Positions 52,701-60,636 of a stretch of DNA of 64,000 nucleotides are shown piece by piece. Source of the DNA: Candidatus Leptofilum proximum (GTDB lineage Bacteria > Chloroflexota > Anaerolineae > Promineifilales > Promineifilaceae). Positions within the stretch are counted from its first letter, which is position 1. Each line of letters starts with the position of its first letter. Location: the NCBI GenBank assembly GCA_016710325.1, contig JADJXK010000002.1, positions 5,022,001 through 5,086,000 on the forward strand, written 5' to 3'. The translations under genes and the position numbers were made by a program. A model generated the notes under the pieces. It was not told where the DNA came from, ran no database searches, and worked only from the letters and a program-made list of their open reading frames with translations.

Positions 52701-53315
52701 TTCCCGCGCCGTTGGTCCGCCAAAGACAGCCTTGAATCCGTCTCCCATAAATCGAGAGACGTAGCCACCGTGCTGCTCAACAACGGCCGCTAGGCGCTGC
52801 AGGGCGCTGTTCATTACTTCAACAATGTCTTCAGGATCTAGATTTTGACCGATGCGGGTGGAGTCGACGATGTCTACGAAGAGCAGGGTGACCTGCTTGC
52901 GCTGCAAGCCGGATGGGGAAGGCCGGTGAACGGCCGCTTCTTCCAGCCGGGTCACCTGCTGTCGCAGCGCTGCCAGGCCGGCATCTACGATGGCATCGCC
53001 CAGGGTTGCCCGCTGCGCCTGAAGGGCCTCAATGGTGTGTTCTAACTTCTGGCGCTCGTTCAGGGCGGGGGCGGCTGTGTCTGCGGTCTGCGACTCTGAC
53101 GGCCAGGAGAGATGCGGCCGTAATTGGCGACAAGCAGCGATCAAGTCGGATAAACGGCCGCTGCGTTCACACAAGACAATCAGCGCCCGTACTTTATCCG
53201 GCTTACTGATTCCCGGCAGGGCCTCGTCGTCAACACCCAGATCAAAACAGAGGTCCCTGAGTTCACTCTCACTGAACGCATCGATAAGCAGACGGCGTAA
53301 CACTCCACGATCCAT
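49764..53315 (-). CDS. EAD - adenylate/guanylate cyclase - AAA (STAND) - TPR protein
   Basis: An 1183-residue paralogue of the 1634 gene with the same order. The EAD is residues 1-70 (LRDLCFDLGVDDEALPG...K), followed by a coiled-coil segment and a class III cyclase domain (about 138-300) whose metal-binding residues look intact: LLFVDIVDST and FMGDGFKAVFG. The AAA module has Walker A DAGVGKSRLLDE (about 370) and Walker B LLEDIHWADD (about 503). TPR repeats fill about 780-1150, with YYEQSLAIDQATGNRRFES-type units. Contrast with 1634, which has lost both metal sites. Cyclic nucleotide output is therefore possible here. No effector gene sits next to it. The upstream neighbour is divergent. Confidence 0.87.
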   Translation of the reverse strand: MDRGVLRRLLIDAFSESELRDLCFDLGVDDEALPGISKPDKVRALIVLCERSGRLSDLIAACRQLRPHLSWPSESQTADTAAPALNERQKLEHTIEALQAQRATLGDAIVDAGLAALRQQVTRLEEAAVHRPSPSGLQRKQVTLLFVDIVDSTRIGQNLDPEDIVEVMNSALQRLAAVVEQHGGYVSRFMGDGFKAVFGGPTAREDDAERAVRAGLAILEAAKAYGSELVARRSIDSFQVRVGANTGLVAMGEGVEGANTIMGTAVNLAARIESAAPPGGLLISHHTFQHVRGIFDVEPLAPILVKGLDNPVLVYLVQRARPRAFRLGRRGVEGIRTRMIGRERELKVLQDAFYTAVDESERQMVTISADAGVGKSRLLDEFVQWLDVLPERVLYFKGRARQEMQTLPYSLLRDLFAFRFQIQESDSVADLWQKMEQGMAEVLGSGDESRLKAHVLGHLSGFDFSDSPFLASILNDAQQLRDRALVYLTDYFRAASLRQPVVILLEDIHWADDSSLNALNQSAQGLPQQRLLIVCAAREELWQRRPFWGKGQLWHILLPLTPLSKRDSQRLVMEILQKVADLPTNLRELIVEKAEGNPYYVEELIKMLITDGVIIKGEEQWSVEPSRLVEVQVPSTLMGILQARLDSLAAEEKVELQRASVVGRLFWDDVVASLVEEDKMESEERKQVLNHLFAALSQKEMVFPREISDFADTKAYIFKHALLREVTYESVLKRLRRTYHALVAEWLITHSGERQSEYTGLIAEHLEQAGKGEQAAVYLLQAGEQAAARFGNTEALNYFSRALALVPESELARRYDIHLAREEVYNLLGEREAQQKDLEALEALAEALHDDLRRVRATLHWAALASQSGNFSDARQRLQQGLEIARRLGDQSAEADILQILGVTATRQADYLTARARLQQGMALAQALNDVKKTARMLANLGIVAWYQADYAEAQAYYEQSLAIDQATGNRRFESYTLGNLGLLATNLGNYAAALAYHEQSLTISREIGDRAAEGRTLNNLGEVAFETGDYVGAADNFKQSLAISQIVGNRVSETVVLHNLGEVALVQADYAGARAHFEQALTIARTLNARQQEANALAGLGNSAVAEGQWEEAVAYYQLALTLYQELGQTARAVQVVKSLALISAEPKKNSAAAVQAQGILDHLAPELRAEYEREANRRTAS

Positions 53316-53526
53316 TGTCCACCATCTTTTCTGCTTTTCGCCTGTGGCAGTGTTGAGGGCTGGCTAAAGCAAGTAGAGTAAGAAGTAGTATAGCGCTTTT
53401 CCACCGCGTTAGCATCAAACAAAGATGTGATAGAATATGGCCGTTTCCTATTCCTTCCACAAAACACCCAGCACGGCAGCACAATCGGCATTATTGCCAT
53501 GTCACAACAAAGGAGTGAGTTTAAGG

Positions 53527-54054
53527 ATGACTGACCGAAAAATGCCTAAACTGCTTTTTCCCATGATGATGGCGATTTTAGTGATTTTGCTGACTGTCTG
53601 GGGCTTTTATGCGCTTAGCACAGGTGATCCGCTCTGGTTCCAACCTGTGCCAGAGCGGACTTATGCTCCCGAGCGCATTACAATTCACTATTATGGCGAG
53701 TCAACGATGCTTGAATCGGGCGATGAGGCATTCCGCGAGTTAAGCGCAGCGCTGAACCAATCTCTCAACGATTTTCGCGGCCGTGTCTCCATTGGCCTGT
53801 CAGAAGTGACGCTACAAGATTATCGCCAAAAAGAATATGTGCTGGAGGTTCAGTTCTCGGATGATGTCGGGGCAACTGTGGGGTTAAATATGGCGCTTAA
53901 TCACTTTTTGATTCCGGTAGACGGCCGTCACAGCGGCAACGGCTATCTTTTTGTAGGCAACAACGAGGAATGGCTGGCCTCCGCCCTTATTATTGCCGCA
54001 CCGCAGCCACTCTTTACAACGCTAGAGAACCTGGGATACATTCCAAAGAATTGA
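53527..54054 (+). CDS. Membrane-anchored protein of unknown function
   Basis: A 175-residue protein with a basic start, one membrane helix (LLFPMMMAILVILLTVWGFYAL, shown whole would exceed limits only slightly and is residues 9-30) and an extracytoplasmic domain of alternating strands and helices (ITIHYYGESTML, FRELSAALNQSLNDF, VLEVQFSDDVGA). The ATG at 53527 has AAAGGAG 11 bases upstream; an in-frame start at 53437 is less likely. Not recognised; probably a small secreted or surface domain. The stop is followed by CACCTTGTCACC-type repeats. Confidence 0.6.
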   Translation: MTDRKMPKLLFPMMMAILVILLTVWGFYALSTGDPLWFQPVPERTYAPERITIHYYGESTMLESGDEAFRELSAALNQSLNDFRGRVSIGLSEVTLQDYRQKEYVLEVQFSDDVGATVGLNMALNHFLIPVDGRHSGNGYLFVGNNEEWLASALIIAAPQPLFTTLENLGYIPKN

Positions 54055-54101
54055 AGGCCATTCACCCGCTCACCCCTTCACCTTGTCACCCCTTCACAAA
54101 A

Positions 54102-56303
54102 TTACTGCCCCAACAAATCATCCAGCGGGTCATCGTCCTCGTCCACCAGGGTGCGGCGGGTTTTGCCACCGGACTGTGGATCATCAACCAGCCCCATCTC
54201 GTAGAGGTGCTCTATGAGGCGGGCGGCGCGCGGGTAGCCCAGGCGCAGCTTGCGCTGCAAGAAGGAAGCGGAAATGGTGTCGTTTTTCTGCGCCAGCTCG
54301 ATGGCTGCTTCCAGCAGGCTGTCCGTCTCGTCCAGCAGGGCGTACTTGGCGATGAGGCTTTCCCAGGGGGCGGGCATCGGCTCAAAACCGGCGGGGGTGT
54401 TTTGGCGCCAGAAGTTGACGATACGCTCAATCTCGGCGTCGGCGGGGAAGACGCCCTGAACGCGCGCCGGGGCGCTGGCTTCTGGCGAGAGGAAAAGCAT
54501 GTCACCTTTACCCAACAGCTGATCCGCGCCGGGGGTGTCTAAGATGACGCGGGAATCGACGTTGGAGGCGACGGCAAAGGAGAGCCGGGCGGGGAAGTTG
54601 GCTTTGATGAGGCCGGTGATGACGTCGGTGGACGGCCGTTGCGTGGCCACCACCAGATGAATCCCCGTCGCCCGGGCCATCTGCGCCAGGCGGCATAGGG
54701 TGCGCTCCACATCGCCTGGGTACGTGTGCATCAGATCAGCCAGTTCATCAATGAAGACAGCGATGTAAGGAAACTTTTTGCGCGTTTTGTCGCCCGCGAC
54801 CTTGCGATTGTAACCGCCGATGTTACGCGCGTTGACCTGGGCAAACATCTCGTAGCGGCGGTCCATCTCTGCCGTGAGCCAGCGCAGCACGCCCACGGCG
54901 CGATCTGCCTCCACCTCCACCTGGCCAATGAGGTGTGGCAGGCCGTTGAAGCGAATCAGCTCCACCTTTTTGGGATCGATCATCACCAGGTGCAGATTTT
55001 CTGGCGTGTTGTTGAACACCAGGCAGGTGATGAGCGTGTTGATGCACACCGACTTGCCAGAGCCGGTGGTCCCGGCGATGAGCAGGTGAGGCATCCTGGC
55101 CAGGTCGATGGCGATGGGCGCGCCGGAGACGTCTTTGCCCAGGGCCACTGCCAGCGGGGAGTTGAACCGGTTGAAGTCTGGGGATTCCACAATGGAGCGC
55201 AGGCGGACAACGGCCGTTTCCGAATTGGGCACCTCCACCCCCACAATGCCGCGCCCCGGCACTGGCGCCTGGATGCGCAGCCGGGTGGCGGCCAGGGCCA
55301 GCGCCAGGTCTTTGCGCAGGGCAGCAATCTGGTTGATGCGGACTTTTTGCTGGCGCGGCACGCCGTCAGGGCCGACGCGCTCCACATAGCCCGGCTCCAC
55401 GCCAAATTGGGTGATGGCCGGGCCGCGCTGAATTTGCGTCACGGTGGCGGGCAGGCCAAAGTGGGCCAGCGTTTCTTCGATGATGCGCTTTTTCTCATCG
55501 ACTTCCTCAGGAGTGAGCACGTAATCAGCGCCTTCTTCCAGCAGGGTGAGCGGCGGCAGGCGTTTGCTGCGTTTGGTGGGATCGGTGTAGACGGCCGTAT
55601 CGTCAATAATCAGCAGCTCATCGGGGTTGGGGGCCGGCGGTGGTTCGGGTAGGGGGAGTTGGGTGGGGCGTTCGGGTTGAACGGCCGTACGCGGTGTGGT
55701 TTCCGGCGGGGCCAGTTCTTGCGAGAGCTGGCGCAGGCGCACGGACAGATTGTTGAGTCCAGCCAAAAAATCATCCCAGGTGAAGCCCACCATCAGGCTG
55801 ACGCCGTAGGCCAGCAGCAGCAGGTAAAAGCCGTTGGTGAGGAAGCTTCCAAAAAAGTCCAGCAGCGGTTCAGACAGCGCCCAGCCGACCAGCCCGCCGC
55901 CCTTGCCCAGGTGGGCCTCTGGCAGCGTGGTGTTGCCCAGCTGGTAGCTCAGCGGCAGCAGAGTGAGCAGTACCAGCTCAAAGCCAATCACCTGGGCCAC
56001 GCGCACCTGGTATGGCTTCTCTACCTGGCGCAGCGTCAGGTGCAGCCCCGCCGCAGACAGGGACAGCAGCAGTGGGTAAGCGCCCCAGCCAAATCCCTCA
56101 CGAAACAGGCAGAGCCAGACGCCGGGACAGGCGTTGTTGGGCAAACTTAACAGGGCTAGAAAAATGAGAAAGGAAATGGTGAAGAGGATGATACCGGCGA
56201 TTTCGATGCGCCAGGGCACCAGGCTGTTGATCAGACGTTCATCCCACGTGGGTGGGGGTGGGGCAGGGGTTTTGCTGCCGCCAGAAGATTTTGATCGTGC
56301 CAT
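54102..56303 (-). CDS. ftsK: DNA translocase FtsK/SpoIIIE
   Basis: FtsK pumps chromosomal DNA at the septum during division. The 733-residue chain has four or more N-terminal membrane helices (about 30-190), a short Pro-rich linker, then the motor: GFGLPATVTQIQRGP-like alpha domain, Walker A AGTTGSGKSVCINTL, Walker B YIAVFIDELADLM and VATQRPSTDVITGLIKANFP. The C-terminal gamma winged helix (ASFLQRKLRLGYPRAARLIE, about 660-715) would read KOPS-like sequences. It is shorter in the linker than E. coli FtsK and closer to SpoIIIE. An AATTGGGTAATT palindrome lies upstream. Confidence 0.95.
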   Translation of the reverse strand: MARSKSSGGSKTPAPPPPTWDERLINSLVPWRIEIAGIILFTISFLIFLALLSLPNNACPGVWLCLFREGFGWGAYPLLLSLSAAGLHLTLRQVEKPYQVRVAQVIGFELVLLTLLPLSYQLGNTTLPEAHLGKGGGLVGWALSEPLLDFFGSFLTNGFYLLLLAYGVSLMVGFTWDDFLAGLNNLSVRLRQLSQELAPPETTPRTAVQPERPTQLPLPEPPPAPNPDELLIIDDTAVYTDPTKRSKRLPPLTLLEEGADYVLTPEEVDEKKRIIEETLAHFGLPATVTQIQRGPAITQFGVEPGYVERVGPDGVPRQQKVRINQIAALRKDLALALAATRLRIQAPVPGRGIVGVEVPNSETAVVRLRSIVESPDFNRFNSPLAVALGKDVSGAPIAIDLARMPHLLIAGTTGSGKSVCINTLITCLVFNNTPENLHLVMIDPKKVELIRFNGLPHLIGQVEVEADRAVGVLRWLTAEMDRRYEMFAQVNARNIGGYNRKVAGDKTRKKFPYIAVFIDELADLMHTYPGDVERTLCRLAQMARATGIHLVVATQRPSTDVITGLIKANFPARLSFAVASNVDSRVILDTPGADQLLGKGDMLFLSPEASAPARVQGVFPADAEIERIVNFWRQNTPAGFEPMPAPWESLIAKYALLDETDSLLEAAIELAQKNDTISASFLQRKLRLGYPRAARLIEHLYEMGLVDDPQSGGKTRRTLVDEDDDPLDDLLGQ

Positions 56304-56317
56304 ACCGATACATAACG

Positions 56318-56396
56318 GAGTAATTGGGATATTGAGTAATTAAGTAATTGGAAAGATAACAACCCAATGACTCAATTACCCTATTACTTAATTACT
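56318..56396. repeat. AATTGGGTAATT-type palindrome, copy 5 (supplies a stop codon)
   Basis: GTAATTGGGATATTGAGTAA and its mirrored TTACCCTATTACTTAATTAC arm lie between the S1 gene and ftsK. The TAA stop of the S1 protein (56392-56394) is within the repeat. Confidence 0.75.
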
Positions 56397-57417
56397 TCTC
56401 ACTATATTCGCCGCTGTCGCCGTTGAAGCCGCGCAAGGTGAGAGCCAGCCGCTTGTTGGCGCCATCTACTTTGAGGATGCGGGCCACGACGATCTGGCCT
56501 TTTTGCACAACTTTGCGTGGATGCAAAAACACGCCTTCGGCCAGCTGCGAGATGTGAATGAGGCCTTCCAGCTCGTCTTCAATGAGGACAAACGCGCCGA
56601 AGTTGACGACGTTGGTGATCACACCTTCAACCAGCTGACCTGGCTTAAACCGCTGGTCAACGGTTGTCCACGGATTTTCTTTGAGTCGTTTGAGGCTGAG
56701 GGCGACACGGCCGTTTTCCGAATCCACACTCAGCACTCTTACCTTCACCGGCTGGTCCGGCTCTAAAATGTCGCTGGGGTGAATGACACGGCTCCAGGAA
56801 AGCTCGGAAATGTGAATGAGCCCTTCCACACCGCCCAGGTCCACAAATGCGCCAAAGTTGGTCAGGTTGGTCACCGTGCCTTCGCGAACCTGGCCCGGCT
56901 CGATGCGCACAAACAGCTGTTCGCGCTCGTCGGCTTCCACCAGTGTGGCCCGTTCAGACAAAATCAGCCGGTTTAGCTCTCGGTTCAGCTCAATGATTTT
57001 GAGCGTCAACTTTTCCGACTGCCACTGGCGCAGCGCGTTCAGCCGTTCACTTTCCAGATGAAATTGGGGGAAGTCAATGAGCTGCGAGGCGGGGACAAAA
57101 CCTTGCAGCCCTTGCCAGTGCACCAGCAGCCCGCCCTTGTTAAACCCGGTCACGGGCAGGGAAATGGCGTCGTCGGCGTCCATGAGCTCCTGGGCAAGCT
57201 GCCAGGGGTCGGTGGTGGGTTCATGGCCGCCGTCTGACCAGCGGAAACGGCCGTCTATCCGTTGGTTGATGGGCGCCCAGTTGTTGTTTGCCGGAACGTC
57301 CGGCCGGGGATCGCTGGGCAGCAGCGCTTCCTCCTGTTCAAACAAGGCAGCCCAATAGGCATCGTCTGACTGCGGCTGGGGGGAGATTTCGGGGGAAGCA
57401 TCTGCTGTCATTTCCAT
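56392..57417 (-). CDS. S1 RNA-binding domain protein (ribosomal S1-like)
   Basis: A 341-residue cytoplasmic protein with three S1 (OB-fold) domains: about 83-170 (GLLVHWQGLQGFVPASQL), 178-250 (GTVTNLTNFGAFVDLGGVEG) and 265-335 (GVITNVVNFGAFVLIEDELEG, quoted in part). An acidic N-terminal extension of about 75 residues precedes them. It is shorter than the six-domain E. coli S1 but like the 3-4-domain S1 homologues of many Gram-positives and Chloroflexota, which assist translation initiation. Its stop codon comes from a palindromic repeat. Confidence 0.88.
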   Translation of the reverse strand: MEMTADASPEISPQPQSDDAYWAALFEQEEALLPSDPRPDVPANNNWAPINQRIDGRFRWSDGGHEPTTDPWQLAQELMDADDAISLPVTGFNKGGLLVHWQGLQGFVPASQLIDFPQFHLESERLNALRQWQSEKLTLKIIELNRELNRLILSERATLVEADEREQLFVRIEPGQVREGTVTNLTNFGAFVDLGGVEGLIHISELSWSRVIHPSDILEPDQPVKVRVLSVDSENGRVALSLKRLKENPWTTVDQRFKPGQLVEGVITNVVNFGAFVLIEDELEGLIHISQLAEGVFLHPRKVVQKGQIVVARILKVDGANKRLALTLRGFNGDSGEYSEK

Positions 57418-57648
57418 TACTCTCTGTAATAATTTTTTATTAATGTTACCGGATGTTCAGGCTGTAAACAAGGCAAATTATGGTGGAAATCCAGGATGTA
57501 ATCGGCGAAGACGGCGGCGACAATGATTTGTGGAAGTAAATGGGTTGATTCCCAGGATTCGTCTCAATTATTATAGGCTGAGATAAGATGGTGTCAAACC
57601 TAATTTTTTATACAAATTTTATTCAGATCAAGCTGCATGAGGTAAACA

Positions 57649-58470
57649 ATGGAGGATAGTTTTACGGCCACGGCCGTTACCCAATCCCTTACCACGCGCT
57701 GGCTGGGGCAATCGTGCCAGGTACTGCCGGAGGTGGATTCCACCAACGACCTGTTGAAAGCGATGGTGCGGCAGGGTGATTCGGGTGAGCCACCCGCTGG
57801 TTTTGTGCTGCTGGCCGACTATCAACGGCAAGGGCGCGGCCGTCTGGCGCGCCGTTGGGAAGCGCCGCCGGGCAGTTCGCTGCTGCTTTCCATGCTGTTC
57901 CGCCCCCACTGGCCTGCGGAGCAGGTGAACTGGCTCACGATGCTGGTCAGCCTGGCGGCGGCCGAGGCCATTGCCGCCCAAACCGGCCTGGAAGTCGGCA
58001 TCAAGTGGCCTAACGACGTGCTGGTGCGGCAGGCAGGGGTATGGCACAAGGTAAGCGGCATTTTGCAGGAAGGGGATTTTGGAGCAGACGGCCGTCTCCA
58101 ATGGGCCATCGTCGGCATTGGTATCAACGTGAATATTCCCACCGGCCAGCTGCCCGAAGGCATCACACCGCCCACCAGCCTGCTGGTGGCTACTGGGCAG
58201 TTTGTGCCTCGTTTGCCGCTGCTGCTGGCTTTGCTGGCGCGTGTAGAGGTTTTGTACGATGGGGTGGGGAACGGCCGTTCGCCACACGCCGCCTGGCAAC
58301 AGCGGCTCATCACCCTGGGCCAGCCGGTGCAAGTGAATTATCCCCATACCAACCAAACCTTGCTGGGCATCGCCGAGGGTACCGATGCTGCCGGGCACTT
58401 GCTGGTGCGCGACACCGCAGGCCAGCGGCACACCATCACCGCCGCCGATGTGACCCTGCGCCAACATTAA
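57649..58470 (+). CDS. birA: Biotin-[acetyl-CoA-carboxylase] ligase
   Basis: BirA attaches biotin to carboxylase carrier domains through biotinyl-AMP. The 273-residue chain has DSTNDLLK at the start, the ATP/biotin loop GRGRLARRWEAPPGSSLLLS, KWPNDVLV, and a C-terminal beta domain. The N-terminal DNA-binding domain of bifunctional BirA is absent, so it is a ligase only and not a repressor. The start has a weak AGGT-type site. Standalone gene. Confidence 0.92.
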   Translation: MEDSFTATAVTQSLTTRWLGQSCQVLPEVDSTNDLLKAMVRQGDSGEPPAGFVLLADYQRQGRGRLARRWEAPPGSSLLLSMLFRPHWPAEQVNWLTMLVSLAAAEAIAAQTGLEVGIKWPNDVLVRQAGVWHKVSGILQEGDFGADGRLQWAIVGIGINVNIPTGQLPEGITPPTSLLVATGQFVPRLPLLLALLARVEVLYDGVGNGRSPHAAWQQRLITLGQPVQVNYPHTNQTLLGIAEGTDAAGHLLVRDTAGQRHTITAADVTLRQH

Positions 58471-58617
58471 TTATGGTAAAGTTGTTGTTTCGTTTTTCCA
58501 TACTTTCAGTTACAATACCGGCAATCTTCGGTTTGTCATCAGCATTCTTGAGATTGCCGAAGAATCGATTTACCTGCCAGACAGTTTACGGCACAAACTG
58601 ATGTGAGGTACCAGCTC

Positions 58618-58980
58618 ATGACCGACAATCGCAATATTTTTGATGATGGTGACGATGACTTTGCTTCTTTCCGGCAAGATTTGTTTGGCGAAGATGATGG
58701 CCCTGCCAGCGCCGCGCCGATGATGGAAGATTTGCCACCGCTGGACGAAGACGATGAGTTTGAGCAGCTGCGCCGCAAAAGCACTCGCGGCGGATCGCTG
58801 GATGATGATCTGGCCAGTGAGGATACATTTTTTAGTGAAGAACGGAGCGGCCGTTCCGGGGGTGGATTTGCCTGGAGCAACTTTACGCCGGGGCAGCGAC
58901 TGACGCTGGCCCTGCTGGTTTTGCTCAACATTGTTATGGGGGCCATTGGCCTGATGGTGATCACTGGCAATTTGGGCTAG
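58618..58980 (+). CDS. Small acidic protein with C-terminal membrane helix
   Basis: A 120-residue protein. The first 85 residues are strongly acidic (DDGDDDFASF, EDLPPLDEDDEFEQL) and probably disordered. A single hydrophobic helix near the end (LTLALLVLLNIVMGAIGLMVI) would anchor it, giving a tail-anchored cytoplasmic acidic domain. An in-frame ATG five codons upstream is an alternative start. Not recognised; a terminator follows 20 bp later. Confidence 0.6.
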   Translation: MTDNRNIFDDGDDDFASFRQDLFGEDDGPASAAPMMEDLPPLDEDDEFEQLRRKSTRGGSLDDDLASEDTFFSEERSGRSGGGFAWSNFTPGQRLTLALLVLLNIVMGAIGLMVITGNLG

Positions 58981-59001
58981 AGTCGTTTCATCTAAAAAAA
59001 T

Positions 59002-59034
59002 AAAAAGCAGGGCGACTGTCGCCCTGCTTTTTTT
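59002..59034. terminator. Rho-independent terminator
   Basis: AAAAAGCAGGGCGAC / GTCGCCCTGCTTTTT, 15-bp stem with a one-base loop and T-tract on both strands, between convergent genes. Confidence 0.93.
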
Positions 59035-59104
59035 GTTCTCAGGTTACGTTACCCGCAGCTTATGCGTCAGAAAAGTCACCCGCAAGTGGAAACAGGACAA
59101 ACCG

Positions 59105-60385
59105 TTAGCTGGCAACTTGAGGTGCAGTTTCTCGCCGGGTAAAGAGGCTTAACAGCGGCAGCGTCATTAGATTTGTGCCCAGGGCTACCACCACAGTGAT
59201 GCTAAAGGTAATGGGGGTGATGATGTTTAACTGAAGCCCAATTAGCCCCACCACCAACACCAGCAGCCCGCGTGTATTAAACAACGCGCCCAAGAAGCCA
59301 ATTTCACGCCAGGAGAGGCCAAACGATTTGGCCGGTATGGCCCCTAAAAATTTGCTGATCACCGAAGCGGCCAAGACCATAAGCGTGACGGGCAAGGTTT
59401 CTACGGTTAACAACTTCAGATCTGCCATGAACCCGGCATTGGCAAAGAAGATGGGCAGCAGAAAAATCATGGCGATATCGTTGATTTTGCTGGCAAGCGC
59501 CCGGCGTAGTTCTGGCGCGTTGGGCAGAATCAGGCCCCATACAAAACCACCTACCAGGGCGTTAATCTCTAGCAGGTGAGCAATTAGGCCATAAAGCACC
59601 AGGCCACCAAAAGCGATGGCCATCTGGTTGCCGTTGATGTGGTTGGAATTGGGTAACACGCGGGCGAGGAACGGCCGTACCCCATACCACGAAACAACGC
59701 CAAACAAGATGATCAACACTATCTTTACGACAAACTGCCCGAATCCGGCACCCGAAGCCATCGAAGTTGCTACCGCTCCGGCAAATGCAATGTACACAAA
59801 CATCAGGATAGAGATGATGCCCGCAGTTGCCACCCCTAACGAACCCATGGCTGAATTCAGTTCACCTCGTTCCATTAAAATATGAGCCATCACCGGAAAA
59901 GCCGTCACCGAGAGCGCCGCCCCAATGAATAGAGCAAAAGGCAGCAGATTTGCGCCGGCTGTCCCCGCGTATACATCGGTGTGCATGAGCCGGGCAACCG
60001 GAAATCCTATTAGAGCAGGCAGCGCCACAGACAAAAATCCCAGCAAACCAGCCTGCTTGATTTTTGGCTTCACCCGCGACGCATCAAATTCCACACCTGC
60101 CAGGAACATAAACAAAATTAAGCCCAGGGTGGCAATGACACCCACTGTCGCTCTTGCCTCCATGGGAGCTATCACTTGAGATAAATTATTGCCTAGCAGC
60201 GTTGGCCCCAAAGCAATCCCGGCTAAAATTTCACCAACCACGCGCGGTTGGTTCAGTTTAAGCATCAAGTTACCCAAAATGCGGGCTAGCACCACAATCA
60301 AAAAAACGATCAGCAGCACATAGGCCACTAAAACTGGTCCAGTAACGTTTGTTGCGGGGGTGAGTTGTTGTATCCAGCTAAACAT
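59105..60385 (-). CDS. CPA2-type cation:proton antiporter (KefB-like)
   Basis: A 426-residue membrane protein with about 12-13 helices of the Na+/H+ exchanger fold. It shows QPRVVGEILAGIALGPTLLG, LILFMFLAGVEFD, ALSVTAFPVMAHIL, LLPIFFANAGFM and NTRGLLVLVVGLIGL, the usual CPA2 landmarks. The segment where most CPA2 members have Asp or Asn-Asp reads GVATAGIISILMF, so the conserved ion-binding acid appears missing. No TrkA-N (RCK) domain is attached. The transported ion is not predictable and transport activity is uncertain. Confidence 0.85.
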   Translation of the reverse strand: MFSWIQQLTPATNVTGPVLVAYVLLIVFLIVVLARILGNLMLKLNQPRVVGEILAGIALGPTLLGNNLSQVIAPMEARATVGVIATLGLILFMFLAGVEFDASRVKPKIKQAGLLGFLSVALPALIGFPVARLMHTDVYAGTAGANLLPFALFIGAALSVTAFPVMAHILMERGELNSAMGSLGVATAGIISILMFVYIAFAGAVATSMASGAGFGQFVVKIVLIILFGVVSWYGVRPFLARVLPNSNHINGNQMAIAFGGLVLYGLIAHLLEINALVGGFVWGLILPNAPELRRALASKINDIAMIFLLPIFFANAGFMADLKLLTVETLPVTLMVLAASVISKFLGAIPAKSFGLSWREIGFLGALFNTRGLLVLVVGLIGLQLNIITPITFSITVVVALGTNLMTLPLLSLFTRRETAPQVAS

Positions 60386-60551
60386 CGTGTTTCTCCACTC
60401 TGTGTTTTGCCGCCCAAATTTGTTGTCTTGCCCCGGTGTGCTCAGGCTCAGCGGTAGCAGTATGGCGCCCTGTGCAAATTGACTGCGGCTTTTCTATTGT
60501 TCTGATAAGGGTAAAAGCGAAGAGGAACTACCTGAACATCTTAAAAAGAGA

Positions 60552-60592
60552 GTAACTGTTCAGGTCAGCTGAATTCCAACCTGAACAGTTAC
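60552..60592 (-). terminator. Terminator of the halogenase-like gene
   Basis: Perfect stem GTAACTGTTCAGGT / ACCTGAACAGTTAC with a 13-base loop; on the minus strand it is followed by TCTCTTTTT. It separates the halogenase-like gene from the antiporter gene. Confidence 0.75.
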
Positions 60593-60636
60593 CAATCGTG
60601 ACAAACTAAACGCTAAACCTTACGGTTCAACCTACT

